The notes under the pieces: generated by a model
Seen by the model: only the letters and a program-made list of their open reading frames with translations
Database searches by the model: none
What the model was told of the DNA's origin: nothing
Part shown: positions 1 to 6,360 of the stretch, one piece after another
Numbering within the stretch: the stretch's first letter is position 1
How the letters are laid out: every line of letters starts with the position of its first letter
Program-made: the position numbers and the translations under genes
Assembly: GCA_026785815.1 (NCBI GenBank)
Contig: JAJAZH010000436.1
Span: 1 to 6,360, forward strand
DNA from: Ramlibacter sp.
GTDB taxonomy: Bacteria; Pseudomonadota; Gammaproteobacteria; Burkholderiales; Burkholderiaceae_C
DNA length: 6,360 bases
Direction: 5' to 3'

Positions 1-129
1 GAACAGAGCGACGGCGACGGGGCGCCGGAAGAAAACAGCGGGCAGGTGAGGCATGGATCTGGTCATCGAGTTGAAGCTCGACCTTAAGCCTAGCAAGGCA
101 GCTTGTTGTCGGCGTGGACCGACCCCGGC
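1..129. other. Left edge, no assignable gene
   Basis: I see no supported gene here. Two weak possibilities were examined. On the minus strand an ATG at 54 opens 18 codons to the window edge ('MPHLPAVFFRRPVAVALF'), which could be the hydrophobic N-terminus of a further gene but has no ribosome site. On the plus strand a 15-residue basic tail ('NRATATGRRKKTAGR') ends in TGA at 47-49 and could be the end of a gene entering from the left. Neither can be decided without the neighbouring sequence. Confidence 0.3.
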
Positions 130-308
130 CGTCAGCGGTTCGCGCGATCTGGCTGGTGTCACTCGGCAAACGAGAAACTTCGCGTTCGCCGGCTCGCAGG
201 CGCGCGCGAGCAAGCCGCGAAACTGCGCCGGTGCTGACGGCGCGCTGATCCAGGGCCCGGCCACCAATTCGCGCTGGTCGGCGGGCGGATCGAGACACGC
301 GCTTCCAT
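130..308 (-). pseudogene. Decayed GNAT acetyltransferase remnant
   Basis: Eleven nt after the PPOX stop, an ATG at 308 with GCGGGG just before it opens 'MEARVSIRPPTSA', which looks like the start of a GNAT protein ('SIRPPTxxD'). That frame then degenerates and stops near 162. The similarity continues in a second frame: 'DQRELVAGPWISAPSAP' followed by 'QFRGLLARACEPANAKFLVCR' (about 285-178), like the N-terminal third of RimJ/RimL-type enzymes. Relative to those there seems to be a frameshift near 275 and about nine residues missing before 'PWISAP'. After 'FLVCR' only a weak echo ('SQIAR' in one frame, then 'EPLTAG' in another) is left, and the acetyl-CoA-binding half is not recognisable. Boundaries are approximate. 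The assignment rests on remembered family patterns, so it is moderate in confidence; it could also be random GC-rich sequence downstream of a real start. Confidence 0.45.
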
Positions 309-319
309 CCCCGCTTTGC

Positions 320-867
320 TCAGTCCGGATCCAGGGCCGGAAGGCCGTCAATGCTGTGGCTGTTCATGTCCCGCCGGTACTGCGGCGGCGCGGCCAGGCC
401 CCGAGTTTCGGCCCAGCGCTTCATGGCGTCCCGGTCCTGCACGAACGCAAGTTCCGGGATCCCATAGCCGCACGAATCGCTGACGCGCTGCACGCCGACC
501 AGGATGATCGCGCGTGCTGCTGGATCAGCGGGGAAGGCGCCATGCAAGGCGTCCCATGCCGGGGAAGTCGGCGTGACGACTTCGCCCGCGCCATGGAAAC
601 GGACGATCTTCGGCGGGCCCGCGAACGCGCGGAACATGAACACGACGCGGCCGTTCTCACGCACGTGGGCGATGCTTTCCGCGCCGCTGCCCGTAAGATC
701 GAGTAGGCAACCTGGCGCGGCCCGAGGATGCGCAAGGTGTCGTGTCCCTTGGGCGAGCAGTTGACATGGCCACTGGCTGCGAGTGGCGCAGTCGCCATGA
801 AGAACATCGGCTGCCGCTCGACCCAGGCGCGAAGTTCCGGCGTGATGTCGTCGTACTGTTTTCCCAT
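320..867 (-). pseudogene. Pyridoxamine 5'-phosphate oxidase family protein, frameshifted
   Basis: Two frames together give a complete PPOX-fold flavoprotein of about 182 aa. The ATG at 867 begins 55 normal residues ('MGKQYDDITPELRAWVERQP', then 'HVNCSPKGHDTLRILGPRQVAY'). The match then moves to another frame, starting 'LDLTGSGAES', passing 'RENGRVVFMF' and 'RVSDSCGYGIPELAFVQDRD', and ending 'IDGLPALDPD' at the TGA at 320. The minus strand reads GCCTACTCGATC where GCCTACCTCGATC would keep the frame, so one C is missing at about 703. As written, translation would run out of frame to a stop at 421, giving 148 aa with a nonsense C-terminus. The intact protein would bind a flavin and is of the split-barrel type often annotated only as 'pyridoxamine 5'-phosphate oxidase family', so a true role in PLP synthesis should not be assumed. 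The start lies one nt after the hydrolase-GNAT stop (TGAGATG), suggesting coupling. Both halves are well conserved, so the lesion is recent or a sequencing error. Confidence 0.82.
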
Positions 868-868
868 C

Positions 869-2218
869 TCAGCTACCCGACGCAGCGGCGGCCGGCCGCA
901 GATAATAGGTGTCAAACTCTCCCTGCTCGACCAGCAGGAAGCCAAGACGCCGATAGAAGCGGTTGGATGCGCTGTCGCGCAAGGCGCCGACGCGCAGCGG
1001 CAAGGACCTTGCATCCGCCTCGGCGAACACCAGCGCAAGCACCGCCGCGCCGATCCCCCGCCCCTGCGAGCCCGGCCGGACATACAGGTGATCGAGCAAC
1101 AGGGCGTCGGCGCCGGGCTTGACCACGATGAAGCCGACCCTCTCACCGCCGACCACGACGTGGCGGGTGTGCGCCGGTGAAAAGCCGGATGCGAACCGTT
1201 CCCTGGCGCGCACCGGATCGAAGCGGCCGATGCGCTCCAGACTGTCGCGCATGGCCTCGATCCGGATGGCCACAAGCGCATCCAGATCATCCTGTGCGAC
1301 GGGAGCGAGCGTGACCGGCGTTTCCGCGCTGGCGCCGCGAAGGAAGGCGACCAGCTGCGCGATAAACTCCGGGGCCAACGGCAAGCTCGGGTCGCCACAG
1401 GATGCCATCTGTTGCGCCTGGCCCTGCGGCACCAACTTGAGCACATGATTCATCCCCTCGATGATCCGAAGACTGGCGTCCGGTTTCGCCACCGCGAGCG
1501 CCCGGGCCTCGGACACGGAAATCTGGATGTCGGTGTCGCCTTGCAGGATCGTGCAGGGCATCGACAGCCTGCTGAAGACATCGGCAGGATTGTGCTTGAA
1601 CCATGAGATCAGGTAAGGCTGCACGCCAGGCCGATACAGCGAAGCGAGTTCGGGTGGAACGTCGCTCACCGGCCGACCTCGTTCAAGTGCGCTCAGGACG
1701 GTCTCGCTGATCTGAGCCAGTTCGGGCGACAGCTTGCCGTCCAACTGCCGTCTCAGGACGGATGCGGCTCCTGCTGCGGCTCCTGCAACGGACACGAAAG
1801 CCCGCACCGGCCAACGTTGCGCTGCGAGCATGCCGATCAAAGATCCTTCGCTGTGGCCGACGATGCTGACGCCCCTGAAGCGAGGGTCCGTGGCGAGCAG
1901 ATCCAGCCAACCGACGGCGTCGTCGACAAGGTCGTCCACGCGCAAGTCTGCCTCACGAACCAGAGCAGTCGCACTTCCCGCAACACCGCGCTTGTCGAAG
2001 CGGACCGACGCAAAGCCCGCAGTCGCCAACGCCCGCGCCAACAGCCTCAAACTGTCGTTCTTTCCTTGGAAAACCGGGCTGTTGCCATCGCGGTCCGTCG
2101 GCCCGGAACCCGAAACGATCAGCACGGCTGGCACGCGCGCCGCACCGGATGGCAGCAGCAGCGTCCCATGGATCTGGCCCGAACGGGTGCCCAGAACGAT
2201 GGGCTGCTCTGGGGTCAC
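869..2218 (-). CDS. Alpha/beta hydrolase fused to GNAT acetyltransferase, 449 aa
   Basis: Two enzyme domains share one uninterrupted frame. Residues 1-295 are a serine alpha/beta hydrolase: 'SGSGPTDRDGN' (36-46, oxyanion region), 'RFDKRG' (73-78), nucleophile elbow 'GHSEG' with Ser123, probable acid Asp230 in 'GDTDIQI' and His258 in 'GMNHVLK'. Residues 301-449 are a GNAT domain: 'LLLDHLYV' then the acetyl-CoA loop 'GSQGRGIGAAV' (383-393), followed by 'SASNRFYRRLGF' (416-427). Both domains keep their catalytic or cofactor motifs, so both may be active; substrates are unknown. There is no signal peptide, which suggests a cytoplasmic protein. The start is a GTG at 2218, three nt after the parC TAG, with a GGTGGA-like ribosome site in the end of parC; the next in-frame Met is at residue 130. 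Only about 8 residues link the domains and no Met marks a separate GNAT start. Relatives of each half are usually separate proteins. The stop is one nt before the PPOX gene start. Confidence 0.88.
   Translation of the reverse strand: MTPEQPIVLGTRSGQIHGTLLLPSGAARVPAVLIVSGSGPTDRDGNSPVFQGKNDSLRLLARALATAGFASVRFDKRGVAGSATALVREADLRVDDLVDDAVGWLDLLATDPRFRGVSIVGHSEGSLIGMLAAQRWPVRAFVSVAGAAAGAASVLRRQLDGKLSPELAQISETVLSALERGRPVSDVPPELASLYRPGVQPYLISWFKHNPADVFSRLSMPCTILQGDTDIQISVSEARALAVAKPDASLRIIEGMNHVLKLVPQGQAQQMASCGDPSLPLAPEFIAQLVAFLRGASAETPVTLAPVAQDDLDALVAIRIEAMRDSLERIGRFDPVRARERFASGFSPAHTRHVVVGGERVGFIVVKPGADALLLDHLYVRPGSQGRGIGAAVLALVFAEADARSLPLRVGALRDSASNRFYRRLGFLLVEQGEFDTYYLRPAAAASGS
1764..1787. repeat. 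Tandem 12-bp duplication inside the hydrolase domain
   Basis: The unit GCGGCTCCTGCT (1764-1775) is followed directly by GCGGCTCCTGCA (1776-1787), matching at 11 of 12 positions. It encodes the Ala/Gly-rich stretch 'AGAAAGAAS' around residues 145-153 of the hydrolase-GNAT protein, in the loop after the strand that follows the nucleophile elbow. It keeps the frame and need not disturb function. Confidence 0.6.
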
Positions 2219-2221
2219 AAG

Positions 2222-4600
<2,379 letters not shown>

Positions 4601-4628
4601 GAACTTCGGAGAAATGAGAATGAGTAAG

Positions 4629-4643
4629 GGCTGGCAACCAGCC
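4629..4643 (-). other. Perfect hairpin in the gap upstream of parC
   Basis: The sequence GGCTGG-TTG-CCAGCC (minus strand) is a 6-bp perfect stem with a 3-nt loop. It lies between the stop of the GGDEF-like gene and the parC start, followed by a pyrimidine-rich stretch (CTTACTCATTCTCATTTC) with no uninterrupted U-run. It could be a weak terminator or attenuator, an mRNA-processing barrier, or chance. Its position in the only gap of this size before parC makes it worth recording; function is not established. Confidence 0.35.
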
Positions 4644-4649
4644 GGTGGA

Positions 4650-5045
4650 TCAGGCCAGGGCGTCGCCGCTGATCGTAACGATGCGGCGCTCGCCGGCCTC
4701 GCGCAGTTCCGCATCCAGCCGTGCGGACATCTGCTCCAGCACCGCTGAATCGGTCACTTCCGGGCCGAACCTGGAATACAGCGCGTGCAGGTTCTCGATG
4801 TGCACCAGCAGCAGCACACTCGGACGGCCGTTGCGTCGGATCAGGTCGCGCACGGCCCGGACGCGCTCATAAAAAACCACCGGGGTCGCCAGGCCGGTCA
4901 GCGGGTTGCCTGCATGCAACCACAGCGCCTGCTCACGGTATGCATTGGCGATCACCCGGCTGAACCAGACGACCATCACCTGGGCGCCGGCCAGCAGGCT
5001 CAACGCCACCCGCTGGTCGAGCCAGGCGAAACTGATTGCGCTCAT
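4650..5045 (-). CDS. Small protein with degenerate, C-terminally truncated GGDEF-like domain
   Basis: This 131-aa protein (142 aa if a GTG at 5078 is used) resembles only the first half of a diguanylate cyclase GGDEF domain. Residues 10-37 form a moderately hydrophobic helix that may anchor or dimerise it. 'NPLTGLATPVVFY' (47-59) matches the DPLTGLxNR motif. 'LLVHIENLHALYSRFG' (79-94) matches the DxDxFKxxND segment, but the first metal-binding Asp is replaced by His. The protein ends at 'ISGDALA', where the GGDEF signature would sit: Gly and Asp are kept, Glu-Phe becomes Ala-Leu, and a stop follows at once. The roughly 80 residues that normally follow are absent, with only 49 nt before parC. 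Cyclase activity is therefore very unlikely. The ATG at 5045 is preferred because a weak GAGG lies upstream and the GTG has no recognisable ribosome site. The 48-nt gap to the transglycosylase stop fits an operon. The GGDEF relation is inferred from motif order and needs a profile search. Confidence 0.65.
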   Translation of the reverse strand: MSAISFAWLDQRVALSLLAGAQVMVVWFSRVIANAYREQALWLHAGNPLTGLATPVVFYERVRAVRDLIRRNGRPSVLLLVHIENLHALYSRFGPEVTDSAVLEQMSARLDAELREAGERRIVTISGDALA

Positions 5046-5093
5046 CGGGTCGAGCCGCCTCGACACGCCGCAGGCCACGTTGGCACGGTGCGC

Positions 5094-5891
5094 TCAATCA
5101 CGCCGCAGCGACGGTTCGTTGTTGGCGGCACTGAGCGGCGTACCGGCAGGCATGTTGCCGCGGCCGACGGCGCCGCCGAACTCCATGCGGATGCGCGTCG
5201 GCGGCCGGCCGGCGGCCACTGGGACCGGCGCGGGCTTGAGCAGCACGTACAACTGCATCACCGTCTTCACGTAGTTCTGCGTCTCCCGGTAGTTCGGGAT
5301 CCGGTTACCAGCCCGCTGCACCGCGCCTTCGCCGGCGTTGTAGGCGGCCAGCGCCAGCTCGAGCTGGCCCGGAAACAACTGCATCAGATAACTCAGGTAG
5401 CGGGTGCCGGTGCGGATGTTGGTGCGCGGGTCGGCCAGTTTTTTTTCCACCGCGTTGTTGCGATCGCCGCTCAGCCCGTAACGTTCGGCGGTCGCCGGCA
5501 TCACCTGCATCAGGCCGATGGCGCCCTTGGGCGACACCGCGCCGCTGTCGAAGCCGGACTCGGTCGCGATCAGCGCTTGCAGCAATTCATAGTCGATGGC
5601 ATGGGCGCGCGCCGCTTCGCGCAAATGCTGGCGAATCTGACTGAAGCCCGGCGCGGCCTCGAACAAGGCGAGCAGCCTGGGTGGTGCGCCCCGGGTTGCC
5701 GGCGCAGCCGGGGCGGCCAGTTCCTGGCTGGTATCGAAGCCCTGGCCGCCCCGGAAGAACAACTGGTAGCGCTCATCGATCTTTTCGGCGGCGAAATGGG
5801 CGATGCCCTTTTCATCGACATAGCCAAAGATGTCGGCATGCGCCGCCGGGAGCATGGCGAGGGCAGCCACCAGCGCCCACGCTTTCTTCAT
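5094..5891 (-). CDS. Secreted SLT-family lytic transglycosylase, 265 aa
   Basis: The protein is predicted to cleave the MurNAc-GlcNAc bond of peptidoglycan in the periplasm, leaving 1,6-anhydro-MurNAc ends. Residues 1-19 form a Sec signal peptide (MKK, a hydrophobic core, then AHA before Asp20). Residues 20-46 resemble the short DUF4124-like segment often found at the N-terminus of such enzymes ('YVDEKGIAHF'). The SLT domain covers about residues 92-215. It has catalytic Glu111 in 'ATESGFD', then 'GLMQVMP' (126-132), 'AYNAGEGAV' (183-191) and 'ETQNYV' (203-208), all hallmarks of the Slt70/MltC fold. The C-terminal 45 residues are Pro/Gly-rich and probably disordered. The ATG at 5891 is favoured by the signal peptide, by a GGAG Shine-Dalgarno at 5900-5903 (8-nt spacing) and by the ATGA overlap with the upstream GNAT gene. 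The frame stays open further upstream, but only as a shadow of that gene. Confidence 0.93.
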   Translation of the reverse strand: MKKAWALVAALAMLPAAHADIFGYVDEKGIAHFAAEKIDERYQLFFRGGQGFDTSQELAAPAAPATRGAPPRLLALFEAAPGFSQIRQHLREAARAHAIDYELLQALIATESGFDSGAVSPKGAIGLMQVMPATAERYGLSGDRNNAVEKKLADPRTNIRTGTRYLSYLMQLFPGQLELALAAYNAGEGAVQRAGNRIPNYRETQNYVKTVMQLYVLLKPAPVPVAAGRPPTRIRMEFGGAVGRGNMPAGTPLSAANNEPSLRRD

Positions 5892-6360
5892 GCGTGCATC
5901 TCCAGCCCGGCGCTGCGCCGCGCAGAGAACTCCGCCTGCAGCATCGACATCACGACCAGCGACTCGAATCCGCCGTCGGCCTTGACCGCTTCGCGCAGCA
6001 GCCCTTCGACGACGAAGCCCTCGCTGTCGTACAGCGCCTGGGCGCGGCTGTTGCCTTGCTTGAGGTCCAGCCACAGGCGGTGCGCACCGAGGTCGTCGAA
6101 GGCGACCTTCTTGGCCACCCGCAGTGCCGCCCGGCCGTAACCAGAGCCCTTGCTGCTGACCACCAGCCGCTTGAGCTCGAGCGACTGGTTCTGGCTGCGG
6201 CAGCCGATCAGGATCAGGAAGCCGACGGCGTCCAGGCCGGGGCCACCCTCGATGATGAAGTGCCGGAAATCCGGAAAGCGGATCGCGGCGTCGTGCTGGG
6301 TGCGCTCCCACGGCGTGATGAACGGCCGGTTGGCCGAATCGTTCTCCAGCGACAGCACCA
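5888..6360 (-). CDS. GNAT family N-acetyltransferase, RimJ/RimL-like (5' end beyond window)
   Basis: This is an acetyl-CoA-dependent N-acetyltransferase; the acceptor cannot be told from sequence. About 157 C-terminal codons are visible, and the reading frame is still open at the window edge. A GTG codon at 6358 is probably internal, because family members usually carry about 15 more residues before the 'SLENDSANRPFI' stretch seen here. The acetyl-CoA-binding motif A is the segment 'LELKRLVV' followed by 'SGYGRAALR', matching the Q/RxxGxG/A pyrophosphate loop. Further on, 'HRLWLDLKQGNSRAQALY' followed by 'SEGF' is the typical RimJ/RimL C-terminal half, where the Asn and Tyr lie near the CoA thiol. 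The stop overlaps the start of the next gene as ATGA, so the two are probably translationally coupled. Family assignment is firm; substrate is unknown. Confidence 0.88.
   Translation of the reverse strand, partial: VLSLENDSANRPFITPWERTQHDAAIRFPDFRHFIIEGGPGLDAVGFLILIGCRSQNQSLELKRLVVSSKGSGYGRAALRVAKKVAFDDLGAHRLWLDLKQGNSRAQALYDSEGFVVEGLLREAVKADGGFESLVVMSMLQAEFSARRSAGLEMHA
5900..5903 (-). promoter_or_regulatory. Ribosome binding site of the lytic transglycosylase gene
   Basis: GGAG on the minus strand lies 8 nt before the ATG at 5891, inside the last codons of the upstream GNAT gene. It supports this ATG rather than the longer open frame upstream, and fits reinitiation by ribosomes finishing the GNAT gene. 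Confidence 0.6.

Noticed and set aside
1..54. Start of a further minus-strand membrane or transport gene ('MPHLPAVFFRRPVAVALF')
   Set aside because: Only 18 codons are visible, with no Shine-Dalgarno and a resemblance to transporter N-termini too slight to support a call.
192..211. Inverted repeat GCTCGC/GCGAGC with an 8-nt loop
   Set aside because: There is no T-run on either side and such stems are frequent by chance in DNA this GC-rich; it lies within the presumed GNAT remnant.
53..706. Plus-strand open frame of 217 codons with a good AGGTGAGG sequence before its ATG
   Set aside because: Most of it is antisense to the PPOX gene, whose residues are clearly conserved. The translation has no family resemblance beyond its first few residues. 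The ribosome-site-like sequence is probably chance.
4601..4714. N-terminal extension of ParC by 38 residues
   Set aside because: The extension overlaps the end of the upstream gene and the hairpin and does not resemble ParC; the ATG at 4600 gives a normal ParC N-terminus.
4785..6140. Plus-strand open frame of 451 codons
   Set aside because: It is antisense to the GGDEF-like, transglycosylase and GNAT genes, which have clear motifs; the translation shows no recognisable family and has shadow-like composition.

Overview
The window looks like a chromosomal segment of a high-GC beta-proteobacterium, most likely Burkholderiales and perhaps close to Oxalobacteraceae (Massilia/Duganella-like). This rests on the GC-rich codon use and on the ParC, lytic transglycosylase and acetyltransferase sequences as I remember those families; no database search was possible. 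All recognisable genes are on the minus strand and are packed tightly enough to be one transcription unit, read from right to left.

Layout in transcription order: (1) the C-terminal part of a RimJ/RimL-like GNAT acetyltransferase, cut by the right edge (5888-6360). (2) A secreted SLT-type lytic transglycosylase of 265 aa (5094-5891), joined to gene 1 by an ATGA stop/start overlap. (3) A small protein with a degenerate GGDEF-like half domain that stops at the signature position (4650-5045). (4) A 49-nt gap with a short perfect hairpin. (5) parC, topoisomerase IV subunit A, 792 aa (2222-4600). (6) A 449-aa protein joining an alpha/beta hydrolase to a GNAT acetyltransferase domain (869-2218, GTG start 3 nt after the parC stop). 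(7) A pyridoxamine 5'-phosphate oxidase (PPOX) family protein (320-867) whose frame is broken by an apparent one-base deletion near 703. (8) Remains of another GNAT acetyltransferase (about 130-308), broken in more than one place. The last 130 bases at the left edge hold nothing I can assign.

Functionally, parC is the only housekeeping gene. With its partner ParE (not in this window) it would decatenate daughter chromosomes. The transglycosylase acts on periplasmic peptidoglycan. The hydrolase-GNAT fusion, PPOX protein and GNAT genes look like accessory small-molecule enzymes, and no shared pathway is evident. The 3' end of the cluster appears to be decaying: the PPOX gene has one clean lesion and the final GNAT gene has several. 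I see no phage, IS element, CRISPR array, RNA gene or defence system. The points most worth checking are the hydrolase-GNAT fusion, the truncated GGDEF-like protein beside parC, and whether the frameshifts are real.
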